Assembly: GCF_028728205.1 (NCBI RefSeq)
Contig: NZ_JAQYUU010000007.1
Span: forward strand, 186,001-250,000
DNA length: 64,000 nt
From: Clostridium sp. 'White wine YQ'
Lineage (GTDB): Bacteria; Bacillota; Clostridia; Clostridiales; Clostridiaceae
Reading direction: 5' to 3'
Positions within the stretch are counted from its first letter, which is position 1; each line of letters starts with the position of its first letter. A program made the translations under genes and the position numbers. The notes under the pieces are model-generated. The model made no database searches and was not told the origin of the DNA. It worked only from the letters and a program-made list of their open reading frames with translations. Below are positions 37,298 through 47,223 of the stretch, in pieces.

Positions 37298-38560
37298 CTA
37301 TGCTACATCTTCTGGATTTGTTATTTTACCAGTTATTGCTGAAGCTGCTGCTACAGCTGGACTTGCTAAATATACTTCTGATTGCGTATGCCCCATTCTA
37401 CCAACAAAGTTTCTATTAGTAGTAGATACACATCTTTCTTTCTTAGCTAATATACCCATATGTCCACCTAAACATGGTCCACAAGTTGGAGTAGAGAAAA
37501 TTGCTCCAGCTTCTATAAATGTTTTAACTAGTCCTTCTTCCATAGCTTGAAGATAAATCTTCTGAGACCCAGGAATTACTATTGCTCTAACATACTTGGC
37601 TACTTTCTTTCCTTTTAATATTTCAGCAGCTACCCTTAAGTCCTCTATTCTTCCATTAGTACAAGAACCTATAACTACTTGATCTATTTTTATATCTCCT
37701 ACCTCATCAATTGTCTTAGTATTTTCAGGTAGATGTGGGAATGCAACTGTAGGTCTTAAGGTGCTTAAGTCAATTTCAATTACCTCATCATATTCAGCAT
37801 CTTCATCTGCTTCATACACCTTATACTCTCTAGTTGAATGTTCCTTTAAATATGCTACTGTTTTATCATCTACTGGGAAAATACCATTTTTTGCTCCAGC
37901 TTCTATAGCCATATTAGCCATAGTTAGTCTTTCATCCATTGATAAATATTTTAGTCCCTCTCCAACAAACTCCATAGATTTATATAAAGCTCCATCAACA
38001 CCTATCTTTCCGATAATGTGTAGAATTACATCTTTACCACTAACCCATTTTGAAGGTTTGTTTTTAAGCACAAACTTTATTGCAGAAGGTACCTTAAACC
38101 AACACTTTCCGGTTGCCATTCCAGCAGCCATATCTGTTGATCCAATTCCTGTTGAAAATGCTCCTAATGCTCCATAAGTGCAAGTGTGTGAATCTGCCCC
38201 AATTACTACATCACCTGCAACTGCTAAACCTTTTTCAGGGATAATAACATGTTCTATTCCCATTTCTCCTATTTCAAAGAAATTAACTATTCCTTTATCT
38301 TGAGCAAATTCTCTAATCATTTTTACTTGCTCAGCAGCCTTAATATCTTTATTTGGTGTAAAATGATCTGGTACTATTGCTATTTTTTCTTTATCGAAAA
38401 CTTCATTAATACCTATTTTGTTAAATTCCTTTACTGCTACTGGAGTTGTTATATCATTTCCTAAAACTAAATCCAGATTTACTTCAATTAATTGCCCCGC
38501 CTTTACTGATTCTAAGCCTGCATGTGCTGCAAGGATTTTTTGTGTCATGGTCATCCCCAT
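37298..38560 (-). CDS. leuC: 3-isopropylmalate dehydratase large subunit
   Basis: 420-aa aconitase-type Fe-S subunit. Motifs: [33 protein letters not shown] and [12 protein letters not shown], the last two with the cluster cysteines. The length fits the bacterial/archaeal short form. GGGGGAATG precedes the start [15 protein letters not shown]; a start two codons later is equally possible. Confidence 0.96.
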   Translation of the reverse strand: MGMTMTQKILAAHAGLESVKAGQLIEVNLDLVLGNDITTPVAVKEFNKIGINEVFDKEKIAIVPDHFTPNKDIKAAEQVKMIREFAQDKGIVNFFEIGEMGIEHVIIPEKGLAVAGDVVIGADSHTCTYGALGAFSTGIGSTDMAAGMATGKCWFKVPSAIKFVLKNKPSKWVSGKDVILHIIGKIGVDGALYKSMEFVGEGLKYLSMDERLTMANMAIEAGAKNGIFPVDDKTVAYLKEHSTREYKVYEADEDAEYDEVIEIDLSTLRPTVAFPHLPENTKTIDEVGDIKIDQVVIGSCTNGRIEDLRVAAEILKGKKVAKYVRAIVIPGSQKIYLQAMEEGLVKTFIEAGAIFSTPTCGPCLGGHMGILAKKERCVSTTNRNFVGRMGHTQSEVYLASPAVAAASAITGKITNPEDVA

Positions 38561-38575
38561 TTAAATCATTCCCCC

Positions 38576-40168
38576 TTAAAAATATGTTCTTACATTTCTT
38601 TCAATATCTTTTATTAATTTATATTCAATGGAATCTACAAGAGCTATCCAGCTTGCCTCAATAATATCTCTAGATACTCCTACGGTAGTCCAATTTTCAC
38701 ATCCATCTGAAGATTCAATAAGAACCCTTACTGATGCTTCTGTAGCTGTACCTTCATCGAGTACTCTAACCTTGTAATCCACAAGTCTTATAAACTTTAA
38801 TTGAGGATAGAATACTTCTAGTGCTTTTCTTAGAGCTTTGTCCAATGCATTTACTGGTCCATCTCCTTCTGCTGCTGTCATTTCATCCCTTCCATCAACA
38901 TTTACATTTATAACTGCTGTTGAAGTGAAGTTAGCCTTTGATGATGGATGCTCTCCTATAACTTTAAAATTATTCAATTGAAAGAAAGGTTTGTATTTGC
39001 CTATTATCTTTCTTATTACAAGTTCCACTGTTCCTTCTGCACCTTCAAACTGATATCCTTGGTGCTCTAATTCCTTTAGCTTATCTATAATTAATTGAAC
39101 TTCCTTACTATCCTTTGAGAAATTAGGAAACAATTTTTGAACTTCTTTTAGAATTGTGCTTTTTCCACTTACTTCAGATACTAGTATTCTTCTGCTGTTT
39201 CCAACACACTCTGGGTTTATATGCTCATAGGATTTTGGTTCTTTAACCACTGCATCTATATGCATTCCACCCTTATGAGCAAAAGCTGCACTTCCTATAT
39301 AAGGTGTATCATCCCGAAGCTGAATATTTGAAATCTCTGAAAGCATCATAGCTGTAGATTTTAGATTTGATAACAATTCTTTTTCAATAACATCCTTGTT
39401 CATTTTTAACATTAATGTAGGTATTATTGAACTTAAGTTAGCATTCCCACATCTTTCTCCAATTCCTAAAAATGTTCCTTGAACATGATTTGCTCCAGCT
39501 TCCACCCCAATAATTGAATTCGCTACAGCTACCCCAATATCGTTATGACAATGTATTCCTATATTCTCATCTATAATTTCTTTTACTTCTGTTACAATAT
39601 CAAATATTTCTTTTGGAGTTGTTCCTCCATTTGTATCACACAAAACTATCACATCAGCTCCTGCATTTTTTGCAGTTTTCAGTGTCTCAATGGAGTATTT
39701 CTTATTACTTTTATAACCATCAAAAAAATGTTCCCCATCAAATATGACTTCTTTTTGATGCTTTTTTAGATATTCTATTGATTCTTTTATTAATTTAAGA
39801 TTTTCATCTAAGGTTGTCTTTAAAATCTCCTTTACATGAAAATCTGAGCTTTTTCCAAATATAGTTACTACTTCAGTTCTTGCTTCTAATAAATCTTGAA
39901 GATTCTTATCTTCCTTTACTGTTACCCCAATCCTTCTTGTGCTACCAAAAGCAACTAGCTTAGTTTTTTTGAGTCTTAACCCTTGAGCCCGTCTAAAAAA
40001 ATCCATATCTTTAGGATTAGAACCTGGATTGCCAGCTTCTACATAATCAACTCCTAAATCATCCAAAGCTTTAACTATTTTAAGTTTATCCTCAACAGAA
40101 AATGATATCCCCTGCCCCTGAGCACCATCTCTTAAGGTTGAATCTAGAATAAATACTTTATTGCTCAT
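38576..40168 (-). CDS. cimA: (R)-citramalate synthase
   Basis: Condenses pyruvate and acetyl-CoA to citramalate, giving 2-ketobutyrate without threonine. 530 aa. The catalytic start LDSTLRDGAQGQGISFSVED and the HxH metal motif in IGIHCHNDIGVAVAN are those of the DRE-TIM family; AGNPGSNPKDMDFF is typical of CimA rather than LeuA. A C-terminal LeuA-type regulatory domain starts near residue 395 (NFKVIGEHPSSKANF). It occupies the place where leuA is expected. No separate leuA is seen, so leucine synthesis needs a leuA elsewhere or a dual-function enzyme. Confidence 0.85.
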   Translation of the reverse strand: MSNKVFILDSTLRDGAQGQGISFSVEDKLKIVKALDDLGVDYVEAGNPGSNPKDMDFFRRAQGLRLKKTKLVAFGSTRRIGVTVKEDKNLQDLLEARTEVVTIFGKSSDFHVKEILKTTLDENLKLIKESIEYLKKHQKEVIFDGEHFFDGYKSNKKYSIETLKTAKNAGADVIVLCDTNGGTTPKEIFDIVTEVKEIIDENIGIHCHNDIGVAVANSIIGVEAGANHVQGTFLGIGERCGNANLSSIIPTLMLKMNKDVIEKELLSNLKSTAMMLSEISNIQLRDDTPYIGSAAFAHKGGMHIDAVVKEPKSYEHINPECVGNSRRILVSEVSGKSTILKEVQKLFPNFSKDSKEVQLIIDKLKELEHQGYQFEGAEGTVELVIRKIIGKYKPFFQLNNFKVIGEHPSSKANFTSTAVINVNVDGRDEMTAAEGDGPVNALDKALRKALEVFYPQLKFIRLVDYKVRVLDEGTATEASVRVLIESSDGCENWTTVGVSRDIIEASWIALVDSIEYKLIKDIERNVRTYF

Positions 40169-40204
40169 GCTATTAACCTCTCTTACTTTTAATTCTTCTT
40201 AAAA

Positions 40205-40720
40205 CTATGCTTCGAAGTATTCCCCATGAGAGCTTATGTCCTTTTCCCCTCTTTCAAGGGCTGCAAGACCTGTTCTTACCATTTCCTTTATTCCATATTC
40301 CTCCATAAGCTTTATAAGTGCTACAACCTTGCTTTCATCACCAGTTAGTTCTATAGTTAAAGTTTCCATGGAAATGTCAATTACTTTGCATCTAAAGATT
40401 CTAACTATTTCATTAATAGCAGCTCTTTGAGTGGCATCAGCTTTAACTTTAATAAGGACTAATTCTCTATATACTGCATCTTCCTGGTCAAGTTCTACCA
40501 CTTGCTTTACATCTTCTAGTTTCCCCAATTGCTTTTTTACTTGTTCTAATGTATCCCCATCTTCAAACATAGTTATTGTCATTCTTGAGAATTCAGGATT
40601 CTCAGTTCTGCCAACAGTGAGACTATCAATATTGTATCCTCTCCTTGAAAACAATCCAGCAACTCTGCTCAACACACCAGAATAATTTTTTACTACTACT
40701 GATAAGACATGCTTATCCAT
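40205..40720 (-). CDS. ilvN: Acetolactate synthase small (regulatory) subunit
   Basis: 171 aa with an N-terminal ACT domain (LSVVVKNYSGVLSRVAGLFS, RRGYNIDSLTVG) that binds valine for feedback control, and the C-terminal ALS-associated domain. First gene after the T-box-like leader, preceded by AAGGGGGGG. It is far from ilvB (32307-33977) but in the same transcription unit. 171 aa is the normal size for this subunit. Confidence 0.95.
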   Translation of the reverse strand: MDKHVLSVVVKNYSGVLSRVAGLFSRRGYNIDSLTVGRTENPEFSRMTITMFEDGDTLEQVKKQLGKLEDVKQVVELDQEDAVYRELVLIKVKADATQRAAINEIVRIFRCKVIDISMETLTIELTGDESKVVALIKLMEEYGIKEMVRTGLAALERGEKDISSHGEYFEA

Positions 40721-40781
40721 ATATGCCCCCCCTTTTTAATAAATTTTGTTATTACTAAAATCTATATTTGGATAAATAAAA

Positions 40782-41072
40782 CCCACCCTTAATGATACAA
40801 TCATAAGAGGTGGGAATATAAACATATCTTCCGCCTTAAATATAATATCACTCGGTTCTAACAAACCCTTGCTTTTAACGGGGCTTACCGGTAGTCGCCT
40901 ACTTGTTACACCATTATAACTTTCAGGACTCTGCTCAGGAGTGATATTCATTTAGTAAAAGTATCGGCTCACAGCAACAACCGACTCTCTGAAACTTTCA
41001 TCTCTAAATAAAGGTCTCCCTCGTAGCATTTATTTTTAAGGTCATATATTAAGTTTTAAATTTCTTATTGTT
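40782..41072 (-). promoter_or_regulatory. T-box-like leader of the ilv-leu operon
   Basis: The leader reads leftwards from the promoter. AGAGAGTCGGTTGTTGCTG with GAGCCGAT is the stem I AGAGA/GNTG region. AATATCACTCCTGAGCAG follows, where ATC (isoleucine) is a candidate specifier codon. GACTACCGGTAAGCCCCGTT comes next, and the leader ends in a terminator CCCACCTCTTATGAT / ATCATTAAGGGTGGG (40782-40814) with TTTTATT. The canonical AGGGTGGNACCGCG box is not seen; TTAAGGCGGAAG may be a divergent form. tRNA-dependent antitermination is inferred. Confidence 0.75.
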
Positions 41073-41078
41073 GAAATT

Positions 41079-41107
41079 ATTGTACATTTATATAATAATT
41101 TCGTCAA
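41079..41107 (-). promoter_or_regulatory. Promoter of the ilv-leu operon
   Basis: TTGACG (41102-41107), 17-nt spacer, TACAAT (41079-41084) on the minus strand, near-consensus sigma-A promoter. The start site should be near 41072. The remaining 41108-41264 is AT-rich with no gene. Confidence 0.75.
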
Positions 41108-41264
41108 TACTTTATATTTTTTTTATTACATTTGAATTATTTTTTGTTTATAATTAACATTTTCACATTTTAGTTTTATTATATTAACAGTATCTAAATT
41201 TACAAATACTTTTATATTTTATAAAATTTTTCTAAAAATGCATCATATAATTTCATTTAAGTTT

Positions 41265-41720
41265 CTATAGTTTATTTTCAAATAATACTAAATATTCTCC
41301 ATATCCTTCCTCCTCTAATTTTTCTTTTGGTATGAATTTTAACGAAGCTGAATTAATGCAATACCTTATTCCTCCTAACTCTTTAGGTCCATCATTGAAG
41401 ACATGGCCTAAATGTGAATCTCCTTCTTTACTTCTTACCTCTACTCTATGCATTCCATGAGTAAAGTCTGCCTTCTCTTTTACAATTCCTTTCTCAATGG
41501 GCTTTGAGAATGCTGGCCACCCGCAGCCAGAATTATATTTATCTGTTGAGGAGAAAAGCGGTTCCCCTGTCACAATATCAACATAAATGCCTTCCTTAAA
41601 AAATTCATCATATTCATTTTCAAAGGGTTTTTCAGTGGAATTTTCTTGAGTAACTGAATATTGTAACGGAGTTAAATTTTTTTTAAGTTCTTCTCTTGAA
41701 GGTTTAGTATACTTTCCCAT
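41265..41720 (-). CDS. msrB: Peptide-methionine (R)-S-oxide reductase
   Basis: Repairs methionine-R-sulfoxide in proteins. Motifs [28 protein letters not shown] and the catalytic cysteine in [12 protein letters not shown] are present. The zinc-binding CxxC pairs of some MsrBs are absent. The start at 41720 has AGGTGA upstream; a start five codons earlier lacks one. 151 aa. Single gene, divergent from the germination operon. Confidence 0.95.
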   Translation of the reverse strand: MGKYTKPSREELKKNLTPLQYSVTQENSTEKPFENEYDEFFKEGIYVDIVTGEPLFSSTDKYNSGCGWPAFSKPIEKGIVKEKADFTHGMHRVEVRSKEGDSHLGHVFNDGPKELGGIRYCINSASLKFIPKEKLEEEGYGEYLVLFENKL

Positions 41721-41817
41721 AAAATCACCTACCAAATTTATTTATTAATATTATACCAATTAGCATAAAAATTTATCTAAGTGAGCAACTTAATCTTAGT
41801 AAAGGGAGGGTAAGTTC

Positions 41818-43347
41818 ATGAAATCATCCAACAAATCTTCTAAATATGACCCACAGAATGATAAAAACTTTAGCGGCAATTTATCCCAAGATTATAGTGA
41901 ATTAAAACAAATATTAAATAACTGTTCAGATATTGTTTATAGAGAATTTAAAATCAACAAATCTTTTGATGCTCTGCTTATATATATAGATGGCTTCGTT
42001 AATGTTGAACAAATTGATATGAATATTCTTAAACCTTTACTAAACTATGATTTCAATAATATAAATAAATCTTCATTTAATTCAAATGAACTTAATAATT
42101 TTATAAGATCTCAAATAGTTTCAATTGGTGATGTAAATAAAATTATGTCTCTTCATGAAGCCATAGATAACATCCTTAAAGGTAATGCTATTCTTATTAT
42201 TAATGGACTCCAAGAAGCTATTTCATTAGATGTTAAGAAATATGAGAAAAGAAGCGTAACTGAACCAGTTATGGAGCCTATTATTCGAGGTCCTAGAGAT
42301 GGATTTACTGAGGATATAAAAACCAATTTAATCCTAATTCGAAAAAGACTGAAGACTCCTTCATTAAAAATGGAAAAATTTCTAGTTGGAAAGTTATCAA
42401 AAACAATTATATATGTGAGTTACCTAGAGGGAATTGCTAGTGATTCTTTAGTAAAAGATATAAGAGATAAATTAAGTAAGATAGATATAGATGCTGTACT
42501 TGAAAGTGGATATATTGAGGAATTAATAGAAGACAACCATTTTTCTGTCTTCTCTCAATTTGGTTATACCGAGCGTCCTGATAAACTTTGCAGCAGTATG
42601 CTTGAAGGACACGTTGGTATTCTTATTGATAATACTCCTGTAGCTCTTATGGCACCTCAAACTCTCTTTGAAACCATGCAAACTAGTGAAGATTCTTATG
42701 AAAGATATCTTCCAAGTACTATGATTCGTTTTGTAAGATACATTTTTTTAGGTTTAGCTTTTTCTTTGCCTTCTTTTTATATTGCATTATTAACTTTTCA
42801 TCAAGGTATGATTCCTAAAAAATTATTATTTACCATATGGGCATCGAGAGAAAATGTTCCTTTTCCAGTACTTGTTGAGGCTATAGTAATGGAAATATTT
42901 TTTGAAGGACTAAGAGAGGCAGGTCTAAGATTACCCAGCGGTACTGGTCAAACTGTAAGTGTTGTTGGTGCTCTAGTTATAGGTGATGCTGCCGTTAAAG
43001 CTGGAATAGTATCTTCCTCAATGGTTATCATTGTTTCCATAACAGGAATAGCTTCCTTTATCATTCCTAGATATAACTTATCCTTATCAGTTAGAGTACT
43101 TAGATTTTTTATGATGATACTTGCTGGTACCTTTGGGCTATATGGAATGTTTATTGGTTTTCTTGTTGTATTAATTCACATGGCCAAATTAGATTCTTTT
43201 GGTATACCTTATTTATCACCATTAGCTCCTTTGGATTTATCCAGCCTTAAAGACGTTGTGGTTAGAGTTCCCTGGAGTTTTATGAATAAACGTCCTGAAT
43301 ATATAAATAAGAAAAACATTAAGCGAAAAAGTTCTACTAAAGATTAA
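41818..43347 (+). CDS. gerA: Spore germination receptor subunit A
   Basis: GerA-family A subunit (509 aa) of the inner-membrane germinant receptor. The N-terminal soluble domain contains EPIIRGPRDGFTEDIKTNL, typical of the family; the C-terminal half has four to five membrane segments (IRFVRYIFLGLAFSLPSFYI, then ILAGTFGLYGMFIGFLVVL) around LPSGTGQTVSVVGALVIGDA. GGGAGGG lies before the ATG. First gene of gerA-gerC-gerB-small-gerB. Expression late in the forespore (sigma-G) is expected but no promoter was verified. Confidence 0.93.
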   Translation: MKSSNKSSKYDPQNDKNFSGNLSQDYSELKQILNNCSDIVYREFKINKSFDALLIYIDGFVNVEQIDMNILKPLLNYDFNNINKSSFNSNELNNFIRSQIVSIGDVNKIMSLHEAIDNILKGNAILIINGLQEAISLDVKKYEKRSVTEPVMEPIIRGPRDGFTEDIKTNLILIRKRLKTPSLKMEKFLVGKLSKTIIYVSYLEGIASDSLVKDIRDKLSKIDIDAVLESGYIEELIEDNHFSVFSQFGYTERPDKLCSSMLEGHVGILIDNTPVALMAPQTLFETMQTSEDSYERYLPSTMIRFVRYIFLGLAFSLPSFYIALLTFHQGMIPKKLLFTIWASRENVPFPVLVEAIVMEIFFEGLREAGLRLPSGTGQTVSVVGALVIGDAAVKAGIVSSSMVIIVSITGIASFIIPRYNLSLSVRVLRFFMMILAGTFGLYGMFIGFLVVLIHMAKLDSFGIPYLSPLAPLDLSSLKDVVVRVPWSFMNKRPEYINKKNIKRKSSTKD

Positions 43348-43382
43348 ACACTAATGCTTGTAAGTTTAGGAGTGAGTACATT

Positions 43383-44576
43383 ATGAGGTATAAAAAAGTT
43401 TTATCTTTACTTTTTACATTCTTGATGATGTCTAATTTTCTAGTTAGTTGCTGGGATAAAAAAGAATTAGACCATCTTTTAATTGTTTCTGCCATAGCTC
43501 TTGATACTAATAAAGATGGTACAATTACTCTTACACTTTTATCTTCAATACCTAGGCAGACAACTAATAAAAGTGAAACTCCAGGTGGTCAAAGTAATAC
43601 TATTTTAGTTTCCGCCGAAGGAGAAGATATAATTGATGCTTATAGGAAAATAGAAAAAAAATTATCTAGAGAAATTTTTTTATCCCAAACTGAATGTGTG
43701 ATTGTAGGAGAATCTACTGCAACTTCAGGACTTTCTGATATTCTTGATTTCTTCTCAAGAGATCAACAAGTGCCCCTAAAAACATACATTTTATTTTCTA
43801 AAGGTAAGGCTTCTGATATTTTAGAGATAAAATCACCTATAGAAAATAATCCATTTGAAGAAATCAGCAAATTAGAAGATTTGAATTTATCTCTTAAGCT
43901 TAGATACAAAGATATATTATATTCCATGACTGAAGAAGGTGTGGAAGCAATAGCACCTGTAATACAAAGAATATCTTCTGTAGATTATAGCAGTCCAAAT
44001 AACAAGGCATTATTATCAGTTCCAGGCTCTGCAGTATTTAAAGAAGATAAATTAGCTGGATTTATAACTGATAGAGACACAAGAGGAATTCTTTGGTTAA
44101 GAAATGAAATCAAAAATGGAATGATTACTGCAAAAGTTCCTAATGAAAAAGGCGGTGGTTTAATATCTGGAAGAATAGAGAGAGCTAAAACCAAGATAGA
44201 GCCTATATTAAAAGACGATAATATAGAATTCATTGTAAATATATCGGCTGAGGCTACTATATATGAAAGTTCATCGAAACTAGATCTTAGTAGCCACTAT
44301 GCAATTCAATATGCTCAAGAAATGTATGCTAAAGCAATTAATGAAATGATTTATGAATCTTTAGACAAAGTGCAGAAGCAATATAAATTAGACGTGATAG
44401 GTTTTGGTGCAATAGTTCATGGCAAATACCCAAAACAATGGGATGCTGTTTTTAAAGATAACTGGAATAATGAATTTTCTAAATCAAAAATTATTATTAA
44501 TACTAAGGTGAAAATATTTTCAACAGGATTTGATTCAAAATCAATTTTAAAAAAGGAGGAAGAACTTATAAAATAA
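43383..44576 (+). CDS. gerC: Spore germination receptor lipoprotein C
   Basis: 397 aa. Lipoprotein signal with lipobox LVSC near residue 23 (SNFLVSCWDKKELDHLL); WDKKELD is the classic GerC start after the lipidated cysteine. The rest is the three-domain GerAC fold. AGGAGTGAG precedes the ATG. It follows gerA by 35 bp; the order A-C-B is common in clostridia. Confidence 0.93.
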   Translation: MRYKKVLSLLFTFLMMSNFLVSCWDKKELDHLLIVSAIALDTNKDGTITLTLLSSIPRQTTNKSETPGGQSNTILVSAEGEDIIDAYRKIEKKLSREIFLSQTECVIVGESTATSGLSDILDFFSRDQQVPLKTYILFSKGKASDILEIKSPIENNPFEEISKLEDLNLSLKLRYKDILYSMTEEGVEAIAPVIQRISSVDYSSPNNKALLSVPGSAVFKEDKLAGFITDRDTRGILWLRNEIKNGMITAKVPNEKGGGLISGRIERAKTKIEPILKDDNIEFIVNISAEATIYESSSKLDLSSHYAIQYAQEMYAKAINEMIYESLDKVQKQYKLDVIGFGAIVHGKYPKQWDAVFKDNWNNEFSKSKIIINTKVKIFSTGFDSKSILKKEEELIK

Positions 44577-44602
44577 TATTTAAGTCTTTAAGGAGAATTA
44601 AA

Positions 44603-45706
44603 ATGCAAAAGATTTCAAACTTCCAACTATTTTCTCTAATGGTTTTATATGAAATTGGAAGCACTATTATTTTTGGATTTGCAGCGGAAGCTGGAAGAGC
44701 TGCTTGGATTTCAGTATTAATATCTGCTTTTATAGGATTATTAATTAATCTGCTCTACCTTTATTTATCTAAGGTTAACCCAGGATTGACTTTAATTGAA
44801 TGGTTTCCAAAACATTTCGGAAAGTGGATAGGACTTCCTATTGCTTGGTTTTATGTTCTTGAATTTATGTATGATGGAGGAAGGGGGTTACAGGATTTAA
44901 AACTTTTAGTTCCAAATACAATCCTCCCTAGAACTCCAAGCTTTGTAGTGCAGATAATATTTATGCTTGTTATTGTCTATGCACTATATGCAGGTCTTGA
45001 AATAATAGGTAGGATAGGTGAATTATTTTTTCCAATCATATTAATTCTTTCGACTTTAGAAATTATTTTAATATTCTTTTCTGATACTGTACACTTTCAA
45101 TATCTTAAGCCTTTTTTGGATAAAGGGCTTAAGAATACACTAAATTCAGTTTTCCCCTTAGGAATAACTCAAACCTTTGGGCAAACAATAGAATTTACAA
45201 TGATTTGGCCAGAAGTTAGAGATCAAAACAAACTAATTAAAAGCACTTTACTTGCAACCCTTTTTTCAGGACTATTTATTGCATTACTTGATGTTTTAGC
45301 TATCATGGTTGTAGGGGCAACTACCTTTTCTAGAAGTAAATTACCTCTATATAGATTAATTAGAACTATTAGCATAGGTAAATTCATCGAAAACTTAGAT
45401 GCTATAAATGTATTATTTTTTCTAACAACTGCATTTTTCAAATTATTTATTCATATATATTGCGCAATTAAAGGTGTTCAGAAATTACTTTATACAAATA
45501 ACAAAAATAAAACAATTATTCCAGTTTCCCTGATTGTTTTATATCTTGGAACAAACATGGCTGCTAATGGCCCAGGGCATATAGAAGTAGGTATTAATGT
45601 AGTACCAAACAATTTATGGTTCCCTTTATTTTATATTTTACCTATTCTGTTATTTGTATTTATCCTTATAAAAAAAGTGTTTTACAAAAAAGTTTTATCT
45701 ACATAA
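44603..45706 (+). CDS. gerB: Spore germination receptor subunit B, copy 1
   Basis: 367-aa APC-fold membrane protein with about ten helices, starting MQKISNFQLFSLMVLYEIGS; the B subunit is the likely ligand-binding part. It is closely similar to the second copy at 45884. AAGGAG lies before the ATG, 26 bp after gerC. Confidence 0.93.
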   Translation: MQKISNFQLFSLMVLYEIGSTIIFGFAAEAGRAAWISVLISAFIGLLINLLYLYLSKVNPGLTLIEWFPKHFGKWIGLPIAWFYVLEFMYDGGRGLQDLKLLVPNTILPRTPSFVVQIIFMLVIVYALYAGLEIIGRIGELFFPIILILSTLEIILIFFSDTVHFQYLKPFLDKGLKNTLNSVFPLGITQTFGQTIEFTMIWPEVRDQNKLIKSTLLATLFSGLFIALLDVLAIMVVGATTFSRSKLPLYRLIRTISIGKFIENLDAINVLFFLTTAFFKLFIHIYCAIKGVQKLLYTNNKNKTIIPVSLIVLYLGTNMAANGPGHIEVGINVVPNNLWFPLFYILPILLFVFILIKKVFYKKVLST

Positions 45707-45721
45707 AGGTGGTTTTAGTAA

Positions 45722-45856
45722 ATGATTGACTTTATATTTTCCTGGAAATCATATGTTATGCTTGATAAACCATGGCTACTACCATTGTTTCTTTTTACTC
45801 TATCTTTACCTCTTTCATTTCTTACAATTATACGTGGAAAAAGAAACTATAAATAA
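45722..45856 (+). CDS. Small single-helix membrane protein between gerB copies
   Basis: 44 aa, beginning MIDFIFSWKSYVMLDKPW, with one hydrophobic helix (LLPLFLFTLSLPLSFLTII) and a basic tail RGKRNYK. AAAGGTGG precedes the ATG. It is placed 15 bp after gerB1 and 27 bp before gerB2, so it is co-transcribed. Small membrane D subunits are known for some Bacillus germinant receptors, but those are larger and have two helices; whether this is a related part is inference. Confidence 0.7.
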   Translation: MIDFIFSWKSYVMLDKPWLLPLFLFTLSLPLSFLTIIRGKRNYK

Positions 45857-45883
45857 CCATTAAAATCTTTAAGGAGATTTATC

Positions 45884-46987
45884 ATGCAAAAAATTTCTAA
45901 CTATCAATTGTTTTGTCTAATGGTTTTATTTGAAATCGGAAGTACAATTATATTTGGTTTTGCCTCAGAAGCTGGAAGAGCTGCTTGGATTTCAGTTCTG
46001 ATATCTGCTTTTATAGGTTTACTAATTAACCTACTCTATCTTTATTTAATGAAATGTAATCCTGAATTGACCCTTGTTGAATGGTTTCCAAAGTATTTTG
46101 GGAAATGGATAGGATTCACTATTGCTTGGATCTATGTACTAGAATTTATGTATGATGGTGGACGTATGTTGCAGGACTTAGAAATATTAGTACCAACTAC
46201 AATCCTCCTTAGAACTCCCTCCATTATAGTTCAGCTAATATTCATGATTGTTATAGTGTATGCTTTATATGGAGGTCTTGAAGTAATAGGACGCTTAGGT
46301 GAAATTTTTTTACCTGTCATACTTTTGCTATCTACGATAGAAATTTTATTAATACTTTTTTCTGACGCTGTGCACATTCAATATCTTAAACCTTTCTTAG
46401 ACAAAGGTCTAAAGAATACATTGAACTCAGTTTTTCCCTTAGGTATAACTCAAACTTTTGGCCAAACAATTGAATTTACAATGATTTGGCCAGAAGTTAG
46501 AGATCAAAACAAACTAATTAAAAGTACTTTACTTGCAACCTTATTTTCAGGAATTTTTATTGCATTACTTGATGTTTTGGCTATTATGGTTGTAGGGGCA
46601 ACTACCTTTTCTAGAAGTAAATTACCACTATACAGATTGATTCGAACTATTAGCATAGGTGATTTCATAGAAAATCTAGATTCTATAAATGTATTGTTCT
46701 TTCTAACAACAGCCTTTTTCAAATTATTTATTCATGTATTTTGTGCAATTAAAGGTGTGCAGAAATTACTTTACACAAGGAACAAAAATAAAACAATTAT
46801 TCCAGTTTCCTTGATTGTTTTTTACCTGGGCACTAATATGGCTTCCAGTGATCCAGAGCATCTAGAAACAGGTCTTAAAATAGTACCTTACAATTTGTGG
46901 TTCCCTTTATTTTATATTATTCCTATTCTTTTATTTGTTTTTATTCTTATCAAAAAATTTCTACATAGAAAAGTTTTTTTGCAATAA
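45884..46987 (+). CDS. gerB: Spore germination receptor subunit B, copy 2
   Basis: 367 aa, same length and topology as copy 1. The central part (IEFTMIWPEVRDQNKLIKST and flanks) is identical in protein and over about 50 bp identical in DNA, while N-terminal and loop residues differ (for example VNPG/CNPE, AANGPGH/SSDPEH). This is a tandem duplication; the differences sit where ligand specificity could vary. Followed by a terminator. Confidence 0.93.
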   Translation: MQKISNYQLFCLMVLFEIGSTIIFGFASEAGRAAWISVLISAFIGLLINLLYLYLMKCNPELTLVEWFPKYFGKWIGFTIAWIYVLEFMYDGGRMLQDLEILVPTTILLRTPSIIVQLIFMIVIVYALYGGLEVIGRLGEIFLPVILLLSTIEILLILFSDAVHIQYLKPFLDKGLKNTLNSVFPLGITQTFGQTIEFTMIWPEVRDQNKLIKSTLLATLFSGIFIALLDVLAIMVVGATTFSRSKLPLYRLIRTISIGDFIENLDSINVLFFLTTAFFKLFIHVFCAIKGVQKLLYTRNKNKTIIPVSLIVFYLGTNMASSDPEHLETGLKIVPYNLWFPLFYIIPILLFVFILIKKFLHRKVFLQ

Positions 46988-47026
46988 AAAATCTACAAGT
47001 AGCTATCACTTGTAGATTTTTTATTT
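46987..47026. terminator. Terminator of the ger operon
   Basis: AAAAATCTACAAGT pairs with ACTTGTAGATTTTT around 7 nt, followed by T-rich sequence; symmetrical, so it may also serve the small gene on the other strand. Confidence 0.88.
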
Positions 47027-47031
47027 AATAC

Positions 47032-47166
47032 TTATTTAATTTCTTCACCATTAAAATTTTCATATTCAGCAGGCTTTTTATCATTTCCTCTATTATCTTG
47101 GTTATTATGCAGCTTTTGCCTTCTTTGACCTTTTTGTAATGCATTATTTTCTCTTCTTTGTACCAA
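47032..47166 (-). CDS. Small basic hydrophilic protein, TTG start
   Basis: 44 aa, reading VQRRENNALQKGQRRQKLHN after the first residue and ending NFNGEEIK. Rich in N, Q, K and R with no membrane segment. The start is a TTG with GGGAG 8 nt upstream. Such small basic proteins in spore formers are sometimes small spore proteins; here there is no recognisable family. It stands between the ger terminator and the phosphoesterase gene on the same strand as the latter. Confidence 0.5.
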   Translation of the reverse strand: MVQRRENNALQKGQRRQKLHNNQDNRGNDKKPAEYENFNGEEIK

Positions 47167-47223
47167 AACTATCACTCCCTTCAGCTATATTTTTTGCTTA
47201 AGAGATTTTTTTAATTCTCTTTT

